DNA from: Adiantum capillus-veneris
Taxonomy: Eukaryota; Streptophyta; Polypodiopsida; Polypodiales; Pteridaceae
NCBI GenBank assembly: GCA_014529385.2
Contig: CM043959.1
Location: 60,648,253 to 60,712,252, forward strand
Direction of reading: 5' to 3'
Length of the DNA: 64,000 bases
The notes beneath the pieces are model-generated. The model saw only the letters and a list, made by a program, of their open reading frames with translations. It was not told where the DNA came from and made no database searches. The stretch's first letter is position 1. Each line of letters starts with the position of its first letter. The position numbers and the translations under genes are program-made. This document shows positions 48,839 through 59,742 of the stretch, in pieces.

Positions 48839-48857
48839 TCATTGACCTACCCCCTTG
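48839..48857 (-). promoter_or_regulatory. Element 4 polypurine tract
   Basis: Minus strand CAAGGGGGTAGGTCAATGA, immediately before the LTR start. Element 2 has ACGGGGTGGCAATGA at the same place. Confidence 0.7.
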
Positions 48858-50105
48858 TTGAACATTTATGCACAACCACAAAAAGCTTTTATTCTTCTAC
48901 AAAATGAAATTACTGGTTAACACTACGAGAAAAACAAATCCATATATACAAGGTCTTATTCTCACCTACTGTCAAACATCAAGTGGGTTGCCCCATCCCT
49001 TGCATCAATCATATCCCCCACCTGGTTTGAACACCTGGTACTGATTCCGTCCAGACACCTTTAATGACATCCCATAGTTCTATAGCCCATCATGCTTGTA
49101 GGCCACCCTTGGCCTACCTTCATCACTCCAAGCATCCATTGGCAAACAACCCACTTCATACCAAGCATCACCAAACATACCATGAATCTCTTGGCACGAA
49201 CACATACCTAACCCTCCCTTCCATCCATATAAAAGGAGGCTCTCCTCAAAAGAGCACAGTAGTTGACACAAATAATTCTCCACAACTACCTCTGCTTGCA
49301 TGACCATAGCATACCCTTGCTCATCAGACATAACATCCACTTTAGGAGGGGCTAACACTCGCATCTCTTGTATCCTGGTCAGAGATTTGTCCACATGCAT
49401 TTGCATACCTTCATCCATAGCAAACTCGGCATCATGAAATCCCCATCAGACCCTACTTCAAAGCACACCCGGTCCATAGAATGTGTACCCGCAATACCAC
49501 ACGTGCAAGCCATAGGCAAATCCAGCTGCTCCTCTCTTTGTTCAATATCTAACTCATCATGAACATCAAAAAAATGCACAAACCCTTTGGTTTGTGCTTC
49601 ATCATTATCCTCTTGTCAATCTTGTAGGCCTGCATGTCTATCTATTGATGCAACTTTATCCTTTCTTACAGAGCTATGCGTGAACTGCACCACCATAGCA
49701 CTTTCCACCACAACCTTCATCAGCATGGTCATTACCATGGTGCCTCATAGGACCTTTGACTGCACAAGAGTTTGACTTGCTCCTCCTTCACATTGGTTAC
49801 AACCTCACTATTAGGTAAACAATAAGGAAACTTTACCCTTACTAGCACATGATCATTAGAATCTTTCTCCTCGCTATAGGATGTGGACTCATCCGCTCTA
49901 TCCTCTTCACTTGTTTCCCAAAAACTCCAGCTTGTATCTTCACCATCATCAGTACCACATGTCGACTCCATATCTGCATCTTCATCCTCTCACTTCTCCA
50001 CAAAAACTTAAACATCCTCTTGGCTTTGCAAACCTTCTTCATCTAATTCTAGGAACTTGGCATCTGCAACCTGAAAGCATTATGCTACCTCTTCATGCAC
50101 TTGCT
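48858..50105 (-). other. Element 4 interior between gag and polypurine tract
   Basis: No pol domain. The minus strand has a 112-codon frame (49080-49418) and an acidic, Ser/Glu/Asp-rich frame (49732-49971), which could be the remains of the gag-protease linker. Where protease to integrase should stand there are only about 1.2 kb. Confidence 0.5.
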
Positions 50106-50945
50106 TTAAAAAAAAAGGCTTGAACTCTTCATGCTGCTCTTGGATCTCCACATCTCTGCTGCCACTTCTGCACACAGGTTCTCTTCAACAAATAGATTAT
50201 CCTTGTCAACAAGCTCGTTCACTATCAACATAGGCACACCATAAACTAGAAACCTCCAAGGAACATAATTGATCATCGGCCTTACCCAAACAGGCTGTAC
50301 ACTTTGAACAACCAGCATCGCCTTCGGTTGAACCATAGGATACTCTGTCACCATCACATGCATATAATATGTAGGCTTTAGCAAGCCCACCTCTAGCTTT
50401 TTCTTGATCTTTTTGCTCTTCATCTTCACCAAATGCACCATGTATTTGTAGTTGTCCGCACTACACTCCACCTTTTCTTTGATCTTCGGATGCAAGCACT
50501 CAAGAAATTTCAAAAACTTTAGGTACAGGTTTCCTTTAACACCCATAGCAACCTCCAACTATTTCCAATAGACTTCAAACTGGTCAAGAAAAACTGAAAA
50601 CTCTTTACTTACCTCTTGGCATAGCGCCCTAAGATTTGCACCAGCCTCCATCGGAGTAATCACTTTCCAAAGACGCTTCAAAAATTGACTCTACAGCCCC
50701 TCCCATGAACTTTGATCACCTTTTTTAAGACCATCAAACCATATCTTTGCATATCCGTGCATCAGTAATTGAACCATCTGCAACTTTTCCACCTCTGTCA
50801 CCATATGCATTGATAGCATCCATAACTCTAAAATTTTTGCTACCCAATCTTCAACACCTGTGAATATGGGGACAAAGCATGGCTCCACCATCTTTTTTGA
50901 CTTCAAACTCGACCAACGAATATATCTCGACCACCCACCAACCAT
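50106..50945 (-). pseudogene. Element 4 gag, decayed
   Basis: Minus-strand relic of the same gag as element 2: FVPIFTGVEDWVAKILELWMLSMHM (element 2: EWMADFELYMLSLHM), then after stops KEFSVFLDQFEVYWK, then FLECLHPKIKEKVEC and MKSKKIKKKLEVGLL. Two stops separate the frames near 50690 and 50560. No zinc knuckle could be found. Confidence 0.75.
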
Positions 50946-51001
50946 CTATCGAATTTAAAAACACTACTTTCATCTTCAAACCGTAGCATCAGTGTGCTCC
51001 T

Positions 51002-51020
51002 TAGTGAGGGCACTAGAAGA
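51002..51020 (-). promoter_or_regulatory. Element 4 primer binding site
   Basis: Minus strand TCTAGTGCCCTCACTAAGG directly after the LTR end (GGTGTGTTCC...TCCA), like the primer site region of element 2. Confidence 0.6.
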
Positions 51021-51968
51021 TGGAAAGCGGAACACACCCAAAACACAAACAAACACCTCTCTATAGCCCATGATATACACAACACCCCAATCCATGAGAG
51101 TTCACCTTCAAACTCAACTCATTTTGCACCACTCAATTTGGTGTCTTCCATACACATAACACCTCTCTCATCTCTCTTTGCACCACAGGACCTCGAGGGG
51201 GCACACATGCCAACACACACCTAGAAACACACACACACACACACAAGTGGAGAAGAGACGGAGGAATCAACACAAAAAAAATGGCAATGAAGGCTTCACT
51301 TCACAAAATGACCATATACAATAATATGCTCCAAGTGGGTACACTCCTTGGCAAGATCAACATAGCCTCTGGCATCCCTCCTAGATATGCAGTAACTTCA
51401 TGGCTCAACAACGTCCAATCTGCGAGATACACTGACCCCAATGGCTTCCCAAAATGGCAAAATCCCCAAAAAATGGTCAAAAAATCCCTAGAAATTGTGA
51501 GAACTCCCTCTTTATAGGGGAGGCGAAAAGACCAAAAAAGAAAAAAATTGGTTCATGTATGCTTGTACAACTCTTTTGAGCTCATTTTGAGAATTTTACA
51601 TTCAGTTCGCACACCACATTTAGCATACTTTTCATGCTACTCACAACTCAACAGCTTTCCACTATCACACAGCATAGGAACTGCCTCTGAGGTCCTCGGC
51701 TAGCTTGCACTCCAATCCACTAGATGAGCCACTACTTCCTCCTCAAAAAATCTTTGCCATGGAAACTTCCTCTACCAACTACCACATCATCACCCGTTCT
51801 TGAGCAGCCACTGGAAACTGTTGGCCATCACTGTCTTCATCTTGTTCAACAAAATTTTCCAGCCAACCACCATTCACAGAGGTGCAAATGGCACGGGTAG
51901 TTCCCACCGACTAGACACCATATCCACCATGCAAGGGGAGCTCCTGACTCCACGTTGAGACTCCAAAG
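51021..51968 (-). repeat. Element 4 5' LTR, part next to the interior
   Basis: Copy of 11885-12599 joined to 23556-23957 without the 10.95-kb element Y between them. A minus-strand TATA box (CCCCTATAAAGAGGG) lies near 51511-51525. It runs into the second copy of element X at the same base as in the other LTR (ACTCCAAAG). Confidence 0.78.
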
Positions 51969-53285
51969 CGAAGAGTGAATGTGCACGGATGCATGTGTGC
52001 ATGGTGTGGATGTGGTGCAATGTGTGCATGTGAGAAGGGGAGAGGGAGAGAGAAGATGCTATGTGGGTGGAGTAGGGCTCAAATGAGCTACTTCATATTC
52101 TTGGTATATGTACAAGAAAAGGTGAGTAGTGGGCGGGCGCCCATCGCTTAGGCGACCGAGCAAGGCATAAATGCCTTTATCTTAGCAATCTCCCACTTCA
52201 AGGTGAATGTGCTGATATGTGGGTCCTACTAGCTAAAATACTAGTATGTACAAGAAAACCAGTGAGATAATATCTCAACCTACATCCACTGTCTCTCTTA
52301 GTTGATCGCCATGTAGCCGAATCGGCTCTAGTGGTAGGCAGGCGTGCGTAAACATGCTAGGGCCTGAATATAAATCCTGCAAACTACTCTGTATATGGTC
52401 TACAAACTCCACTATGCATTGTGATAGTGTCAGTCACCCTATGAATGACAATCCCTACTAAAAATGCTCCCACTGCAGCTTCTAGGTTGGGCCTTGACAC
52501 TAGTAGGTGGTACATGAGATGCCCAACTCTAACGAATTTGCGCAAACCTAGTTGTACTCGCCTCCCTTGCACTATCTGTATGTACTGCATCATCAAGACT
52601 ACTCATCGTGTATGGATGTGTCAACACCAACACTGGATGGCTACGTCCCTCTCACCCATATGCGATACTGTGCATCCTGGCACCAACTCGTCAACATCTA
52701 GCATGAGCATATCAAAGAACTCCATGTCCATCATCTCTACCTACGTTTCTAGGGAGCAAGCTTGCTCTACCTCTGCCTGCACAGACCTTGGAATTATCTA
52801 TTGTGTCTCACTAGAGCAATGTCGCTCTACCTCTGTCTCTGTAGAGTCTACTGGCATGTCCTGCACAACTAGATGCTCTATCTTGTGAGCATGGTGGAGC
52901 TCACCCGTGAAGGAGACACACTTGTCTCTCTCTATCTCAAAGCATGCCAGCAACAAAACTGAGACCATGCCGTCTCGAACCTCAGACACATGCGTAACAT
53001 ATAGCAAGCCGCCACGGGCTCCGCTGGCAACCAGTAATGAGCCAAAGTGCATCTGGAAAGACTCTAATCAGTGTCTGAAAACCATAATCTGCTAACTATC
53101 CCACTGAGATTAAGCTATGTCTTAGCTAAGGAACATAGCACACATGTCATAACGTATATGATGCACCACTTGGCAATGACCAACAAACATCTCCTGTACC
53201 CTCTATGTCAAATGCCAAACCATCGGCCAATGCACACAACCAAAGATCCCACTAAAGAAGGTGCTAAACCAGTCACGATGTGGTG
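51969..53285 (-). mobile_element. Element X, second copy, truncated
   Basis: LTR 51969-52187 (about 219 bases; first base changed TG to CG), then the minus-strand polypurine tract AAGTGGGAGAT, then interior homologous to 24178-25212, including LLVASGARGG. Homology to the first copy ends near 53280, where AT-rich unrelated DNA begins. Gag, the 5' LTR and the rest of the element 4 LTR are lost. Its insertion point and CAAAG target sequence are the same as in the other LTR of element 4. Confidence 0.72.
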
Positions 53286-53289
53286 TGGT

Positions 53290-53960
53290 GTGGATACTTA
53301 TTATTTTGCTTCATTTTCAGCTAAAAACAAAGAATTTAAGCAATAGTAAGTAGTTTGGATGTGCACTACTCTCAAATAAATCTTAGGGCCCATTTTTCTA
53401 CTTCCAAAAAGGTGGAAACCTTACAAGAACTTCCCACTATTGTATATACTCTCAAGTAATTTTTTTGCATATGAAAATTGCAAATATATATAGTACAATA
53501 GTAAAAAGGTCATGTTAAAGTTTTTACAAGGTCTCTTTATTTTTTTCTTGAGCTTATAAAGTCGATTTCTTTAAAGCATCAATCGTAGTCTTATAGGGGT
53601 CCACTTGACGAGTATAGTTCTTGATCATGATACCTTCTAAAATGCAAGGTTATAATTTAGAAGACCTTGTAGCTAACATATTTAAGCATATCAAGAGGGT
53701 TTTCTTAAATATGTTGTCTGATGCAAGTAGCATTTGTCTAAATTTGTAAAAAAAGATGTATTTTTTTGGCGAGTAATTTTTGACAAGCACTTTTTTGGAA
53801 TCTAGCGAGCAGATTCCAAAAATATTCTTCCTCTCTCTCTCTCTCTCTCTCAACCAATGTTAGTTGAGGATCCACTCTTTTTCCTCTCTCCTCATCCTCT
53901 CTCTCTCTCCAACTCTCTCTCTCATAGAATTTTTTCCCTTGGCAAACACAGCTTGATCAA
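53290..53960. repeat. Dispersed repeat copy 2 with CT-rich tail
   Basis: 53460-53760 is the partner of 2130-2445. After it comes a (CT)n microsatellite (53829-53850) and more CT-rich sequence to about 53930. It lies between the truncated end of element 4 and the copia relic. No LTR for the copia was recognised here. Confidence 0.6.
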
Positions 53961-53967
53961 ACATTCA

Positions 53968-54246
53968 TTATTTACAAATCTTCCTCTTTGATCCATACAC
54001 ACACAACCGTAGCTCTAAAGATTGACTTGTACTCATCCTCGCAACTAAAAGTGGCCATAGAAGGTTGCTTCTTGCTAAACCATGATATGAATGAACTGTC
54101 GAGCATGAAACAAAAACCACCAGCCCGATTCGAGTCCAAAAAAACTTGTAAAGCTGGTAGCAATGATCCTGAGACCCTTGGGATAAAACAACCCAAGATA
54201 TAAAGTTCCACTCAAGTAGCGAAAGATCTACTTGACAGCCTGTCAA
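53968..54246 (-). pseudogene. Copia RNase H relic
   Basis: DSNRAGGFCFMLDSSFISWF then SKKQPSMATFSCEDEYKSI matches the copia RNase H (usual forms SDWAG, GAISWxSKKQPTVALSTTEAEY). Two overlapping frames show a frameshift. The first Asp of the domain is kept, and Glu of the EAEY motif survives as DEY. Confidence 0.75.
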
Positions 54247-54488
54247 TGCTTAGACCCTTGGCTATGCATAAATCTACTGACTTGTGAGAATGAAAACTGA
54301 ATATCCGGCCTTGTGTTGCATACATAAATAAGGCATCCATCAACAACATTTTGGTAAAGAGTGAAATCAATAGGATCACCAACATCATGAAGACTCAATT
54401 TCAAACCTGCCTCCATGGCAATGGAAATAGGTTTGCAATCCTCAAGTCAAAACTTACATTGCAATGTCTCTATGTAAGTTGTTTGACA

Positions 54489-55322
54489 CTAGGCAATACC
54501 ACTATCACACTGCTTAAAGTGTACGTCCAAGTAATGATGCAAAAACTGCAAAACTTTCATCTTGAAAGTAGCATTCAAATTGGCCTTAAATTCAACAATA
54601 TGTGCCTCGTTCATACCGGTGATAAGCAAATCATCCACATATAGAACAACAATGAGAAGTACATTGCCCTCACACTTCACATACAAAGTGCTTTCTGTTG
54701 GATTCTTACAAAAGCCTCGTTTGACCAAATAAGTGTTAGCTTTCTTAGACCAAGCACGAGGAGATTGCTTCAACCCATACAAAGCTTTCTTACATTTGCA
54801 TACTTTATCCTCTCGTCCTTTCTTGACAAAACCGTGAGGCTGCATTACATAAACTTCATCAAATATGTCACCATTCAAGAAAGCAGTAACAATATCTAAT
54901 TTTCTATACATCCCAACCAAAATGAGCTACTAATGCACATAGAAAATGCACAATAGTCATATGACAAGGGGGACCAAAATAAGTCGAGCCTTATAGTGAT
55001 CACTCTCACTATCCAGCTTTCATTTCAACTTGTAAACCCACTTCGTACTACCAATTGCCTTTTTTCCAGGAGGCAAATCACATAAATTCCAAGTATCATT
55101 TTCTATAAGTGCATCATATTTTGATTGCATGGAAGCCATCCGATTTTTTGAATTATGTGCTTCATCAAAAGATAGAGGTTCCTCAACATCACATAAATTG
55201 GAAACAGTGAAATCATAACAATTTGATGCATAAGATGCATGGCAAGAGCCTGAATGAGTACGACTAGACAAAGGTGCATCCAATTTATTATCACATAAAC
55301 TACGCACTAGCCATTTTGGCAT
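54489..55322 (-). pseudogene. Copia reverse transcriptase relic
   Basis: N-terminal part (55322-55020): MQSKYDALIENDTWNLCDLP, KKAIGSTKWVYKLK. Then 54920-54489: LDIVTAFLNGDIFDEVYVMQ (first catalytic Asp), ALYGLKQSPRAWSKK, and VLYVDDLLITG with the YVDD active site intact. The reading frame is open across 143 codons here, but it is separated from the N-terminal part by stops. RT and RNase H order is as in Ty1/copia. Confidence 0.85.
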
Positions 55323-55331
55323 ACCTCTAGC

Positions 55332-56461
55332 CTACTTATTCTCAACCCTTTCCTCATCAAGTACATCATGTACATATGCATCAATAATAGGATGATTTGT
55401 AACATTTTCAAAAACCCCCATAGGTTGTACATTTGCCTCATTGGAATTTACATTCAAACTTCCACCACTAAAAAGAGGCAAAAGATTGTCATAAATGTCA
55501 TGTGAGCTTACATTATTGTCTCTAGTACATGACAACAAGGGCTGAACAGAATCTTCCACAAATACAACATCTTGTGAAATCAAGATATGCTTTGTTTGTA
55601 GATGGTACAACCTATAACCTTTTCTCTCAGCATTATAACCAGCAAAAATGCATTTGACAACTTTATCATCCAATTTTTTGCGCTGCGTTTGTGGTACCAA
55701 AGCATAAGCCAAACAACCAAAAATGCGCATGTGCTCAATAAAGGATTTCTATCATGCCATGCTTCATATGGAGTAATAGACTACAAAGCTTTTGTAGGAC
55801 ACTTGTTAAGTACATAAGTGGTACACAATGAGAGCATCAAGCCAAAACAAATGCAAAAAAGCTTGACTTTTGACCATAGATCGTGCCATTTTTGTAAGCG
55901 ACTTGTTTTTCCTTTCATCAACACCATTTTTTGAGGTGCATACAAGACTATAAATTGGTGTTTTATCCCATGACTAGCCAAAAATGCATTAAATTCATGA
56001 GACATGTACTCCCCCCCTCAATCGAAACGGAGGGTGCCCATACTACATTTTGAGAAATTTTCAAAAATTGCTTGAAGCACAAAAACACTTTGAACTTTGA
56101 TTTAAGCGGATACACCTATGCATGTTTGGAGCAAACATCAGTTAAAGTCACGAAGTACAGGCAATTGCCCAAGGAAGAAATTTGCATGGGCCCACAAACA
56201 TAACTATATGCACAATCTGCAACCTACAGGTAGCCCTAACTGACCATCCTTTTGAAACTTTGAACATTGCATCTTACTCAAAATATAGCCTTCACAAACA
56301 TGTTTGACAGGTGCTTCAAGAGGTGGCAAAGAAGCAACCATGCCAGATTTCTGCAAACGCAAAAAACTGGAAAAATTTAGATGCCCAAAATGTGCATGCC
56401 AAAGTTTTCTTGTGAAACAACCTTTGAGTCCACAACTGCATTTGAAAAATTTGTCCCACAT
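55332..56461 (-). pseudogene. Copia integrase relic
   Basis: Zinc domain (56461-56204): LWHAHFGHLNFSSF with the two His, and the region of the two Cys (HVCEGYILSKMQCSKF). Core part (56005-55781): FNAFLASHGIKHQFI, where the usual TPQQNGVVERKN reads APQKMVLMKGK, so the catalytic Glu is lost by a shift. C-terminal part (55730-55332): RIFGCLAYALVP, KCIFAGYNAERKGYRLY. Several stops. Confidence 0.8.
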
Positions 56462-56493
56462 TTGTCATACAAAGTGAGCTTATACAATCCACT

Positions 56494-56976
56494 TCATAAA
56501 ATGCTAGATGCAATAGTTTTGACACCAAAATTGAGATCATGTTCTGTACATCTTTCATCCACAAATTTGACAACAAGACCAAGCTTAGCAAGTGTAGATA
56601 GATACAAAAGATTCTTTTTGATCCCAGGTACATACAATGCATCAACAAGTGTGAAAGAACTTCCATTTGTAGCAATAAGCACAATATTTCCAACTCCCTT
56701 GACAGGATAAGAGGCATTGTTGGCACAAGTGAATATATTTGCATGAGAGACATCCTCGAGAGAGGTAAACAAGTCACTATGAGACGTAATGTGATTTGTA
56801 GCACCGCTTTTAAAGTACCACACATAAGAATCTATAGCAACTGACATACATACATCATGGACATAAGGATTATAAGTATACTCTACACTAAAAGCCCATT
56901 CTGCATGAGACGTAATGTGCTTTGTAGCACCACTGTCAAAGTACCATACATAAGTATCGTAGCAACTGACACACAT
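56494..56976 (-). pseudogene. Copia protease relic with duplicated active-site region
   Basis: The protease active site appears twice in one frame: YVWYFDSGATKHITSH, then 42 residues later YVWYFKSGATNHITSH, in which the catalytic Asp is Lys. The rest follows: NIVLIATNGSSFTLVDALYV, PGIKKNLLYLSTLAKLGLVV. A third partial unit (KWAFSANFTYDPSVHDACVSV) lies before the first, across a one-base deletion. The 126-base unit repeats at 56781 and 56907. Confidence 0.8.
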
Positions 56977-56999
56977 GCATCATGGACAGAAGGATCATA

Positions 57000-57250
57000 A
57001 GTAAAATTTGCACTAAAAGCCCATTTTGCATCTACATCAACATCACAATCTCCTTTCACAAAAGACTCAACAATAGCTACACTTGTAGTGGAACCAGCCT
57101 CTTTCTTCTTAGCCTCTTTTGCCTTCAATTTTGGGCACAGCTTGATCAAGTGATCATTATATTTACAATGATGGCAACACATCTTCTTTTTGCCCCTTTC
57201 ACCAGAATTTCTAGACGAAGTGCTGCCAACAGAAGCATTAGGAATAGCTG
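57000..57250 (-). pseudogene. Copia gag C-terminus with zinc knuckle
   Basis: KKKMCCHHCKYNDHLIKLCPK gives C-x2-C-x4-H-x4-C, followed by a Lys/Glu-rich tail that leads to the protease. The gag N-terminus is missing; sequence to the right belongs to the LTR of element 3. Confidence 0.75.
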
Positions 57251-57251
57251 T

Positions 57252-58806
57252 TGATGGGGGCTTTTCACAAGCCAAGCTCCCATACCCCTCTTCTCTCGTC
57301 CCCACCCCATGAAAACCCCCTCTTAGGGAGGGAGTGATAAAAGGCATTGGAAAAAGTAAGAAAAAAATAAAGTATGATTATGTAAATATATAAGAAAGGT
57401 AAAATAGGCCACCTCATGCCTGCGGGGTAGCCCATCCCCACCTTGCCTCCTTTTTCTTCATTGTTGCCCCGGCGGGTGTCCCTTTTCCTCTCCTCCACTC
57501 AAAAGGTCAACCCCCTCTCTCTTCCCCTTGTCCTTTCTCCTTTCTCTCTCCCCTCAAGCTACCCCACCTCTCACCAATAATGTATTATAACTCAGCAATA
57601 ATGCACCCTAACTCACATGCAACTTACCCTATCTTCCAAAATAGTATACCCCACCCCCTCTTTATCTCTCCTATCATATCCCATGACCCAAATACCCCCT
57701 CTCTCTCTAAAGGGCGCCATGTCTCTTGTCTTGCAGCTAAATAACCTCCCCCACACTCACACACACTCAGTTTCACTGAAAAAGGTGTCCACAGACCCAT
57801 CCCCACCCGGTGGTTACCTGATTTTTCTTGTGTTCACACACATCTGCACACAGATTCACCTCTGAACACACTCCCCTCTCTCCCCTCTTGTAATTACTTT
57901 ATTCTCCATGTCACCTCTCACTTTTTTTCATCAACCCATCTCTCTCTCTTAGTCTCTCTCTCATGAGACTGCTGTTCTGGCACATATACACACAACCAGA
58001 CAAGTGGGGCCCACAGTCACATGGCCTATGTAGATAATGATTTCTTCATTTCTAAATTCTAGAATTTCTCCCCCCTCCTCCCCTATATAAAGAGGGGTCA
58101 CCATCACACTAAGGACACACACCATCACCAAAGAGTACACCATGCACTGTGTGTGCCTAGTGCACACACACACACCCACACCATCACCATCACCGCAATC
58201 ACCATGCTCGTCTTGAGCATGACCTCTACACCCTTGGGCTATGGAAGATGAAGGGAAACTAAATGAAGGATGATGGCCATAACCCTTGTGCGAGTCTTCG
58301 CCATCAACTCCCACCTATCTGCCATGTGCTCTACCACGCTGTCCCTTCTCATTCCCCTACCCTATGCTCCCCATTTCATCGCCTAATTCTCTAAATAAAG
58401 CTTGAGATTTTGTGAGTATGTTTTCTCGCAATGTTTTGCCCATGTGAGGTGTGCGGAATCGCCACCTAGTCTTGTGTTTTGGAGTGAGCTTGTGTATGTG
58501 TGAAGGGTGTGCGGATTCGCCATCCTTTTGTGGTGCCTAAGTACTAAGCCACTATACCCCCTCCCTCACTCTCTCTCTCTCTCTCTCTCTCTCACTTGAT
58601 CTCATTCCCTTTCCTCTTCATCATTACTCCCAAGCATCCATCTCTCTTGGATGAAAACTTTGTTATGGTGGTGTGTTGTTTGCTTCCTAGCCGCTGAAGC
58701 TAGGTGGTGCCCCCTGTTTGCTTTACCATGACAGGCTCGAGGCGCGCCATTCGGTCCCCGGTGTTTTAGAGGCTGTCAGGGTTCGGGGTTCGCTTTGCTC
58801 CCGTCA
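57252..58806 (+). repeat. Gypsy element 3 5' LTR (left end approximate)
   Basis: The right end is set by CCGTCA before the primer site. A TATA box (TATATAAA at 58084-58091) is followed by CA-rich sequence where transcription should start, and AATAAAG lies near 58394. Several CT microsatellites lie inside (58563-58592). The 3' LTR is beyond the window, so the left end (TGATGGGGG at 57252, where copia homology stops) is a guess. Confidence 0.55.
58563..58592. repeat. (CT)n microsatellite
   Basis: About 13 CT units inside the transcribed part of the element 3 LTR. Confidence 0.9.
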
Positions 58807-58808
58807 TT

Positions 58809-58827
58809 TGGTGCCCCCACTGAGGAT
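58809..58827 (+). promoter_or_regulatory. Element 3 primer binding site
   Basis: TGGTGCCCCCACTGAGGAT, starting two bases after the LTR end. TGG at the start fits pairing with a tRNA CCA end. The tRNA was not identified. Confidence 0.65.
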
Positions 58828-58879
58828 CTTTTCATGAAACCCTTCAGTTTACAAGACTGAAACCCCTAAACTATTGTGA

Positions 58880-59143
58880 ATGGATGAATGGCTAGCAGGA
58901 TTTTCTAATTGGACGACAGAAGAAGAAGAGCTCCAAGCACAACTAGACGAACTCCGCATCTCCATCGAAGCTCGAGTACCAGGCGTAACAGTAATCGATT
59001 TGCAGTGGGAGAGTCAACCAACACGCGAAACCCAGTGGATATACATAGGCCAAGTGCCAAGAAGAAGAAGGAGAAGGTCGAAACCATGTCCGCAACCTAC
59101 AACCAACCAACAACAACAAAATGGAAGGAGCTGTGCACAATAG
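58880..59143 (+). CDS. Short open frame in the leader of element 3
   Basis: 87 codons: MDEWLAGFSNWTTEEEELQA..., with an acidic coiled-coil-like start and a basic RRRRRR stretch. I do not recognise it. It lies between primer site and gag, where Tat elements such as Ogre carry an extra ORF of unknown function; similarity to those has not been tested. It may be chance. Confidence 0.3.
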   Translation: MDEWLAGFSNWTTEEEELQAQLDELRISIEARVPGVTVIDLQWESQPTRETQWIYIGQVPRRRRRRSKPCPQPTTNQQQQNGRSCAQ

Positions 59144-59423
59144 TGAATCAACACTATTCTACTTTGAGAATTGGGTAACTCAAGTCACCGAGGTAATTAT
59201 CACAGTCAGTTTTCAAGTCGCACCTGATGCTGCAGCACAGATAACGGAATCATTGGCTCACACTCTCACTAGAGAAACTAGGGATCTACTGAGTTTGTTT
59301 CAGGAAAGAAATCCACAGATAACGGAATCATTGGCTCACACTCTCACTAGAGAAACTAGGGATCTACTGAGTTTGTTTCAGGAAAGAAATCCACCCTCTC
59401 CCACAAGCTTGGACAGTGACTAA
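59121..59423 (+). CDS. Leader open frame with a 26-residue tandem duplication
   Basis: 100 codons overlapping the previous frame in another register. A 78-base unit (59236-59313) is repeated exactly or nearly so at 59314-59391, giving two copies of a 26-residue unit that starts QITESLAHTLTRE and ends SLFQERNP. The unit length is a multiple of three and the frame stays open through both copies. It is predicted helical and amphipathic. Function unknown. Confidence 0.4.
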   Translation: MEGAVHNSESTLFYFENWVTQVTEVIITVSFQVAPDAAAQITESLAHTLTRETRDLLSLFQERNPQITESLAHTLTRETRDLLSLFQERNPPSPTSLDSD

Positions 59424-59742
59424 GCACCTCTAAGCTTCACATGAATGAGTGCAACCTACCTAAGGACATATCACACATACCAACACGTGTACGCTCAATC
59501 AAGGTAATACTGGACTTGAAGGCTCACTACCAGCACGTCATTGACACCATGCTAGGTGGGGAGTGGTTTTTTGAGGTTCTGGCATCAGAGCATCCATTTG
59601 TCTTACCTTTGGTACAAGGCAATGTACCGTTTGAAGTTTTAATCTATGTCCTAGTATAAGAGGGTATACACGCCTCCTTGTAAAGAAGAAAAAAACTTTT
59701 GCAAGTTAAGCAGTGTGTCTTTCTAGCTCTCTCTCAGTAATC

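Larger units (their letters stand above)
53968..57250 (-). mobile_element. Ty1/copia relic with gag-pol domains in order
   Basis: Minus-strand copia element in the usual order from right to left: gag zinc knuckle, protease, integrase zinc finger, integrase core, RT and RNase H. Neither LTR nor primer site was recognised. The right end meets gypsy element 3. Stops and frameshifts occur in every domain. It is unrelated to elements X and Y at the sequence level that can be judged here. Confidence 0.8.
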
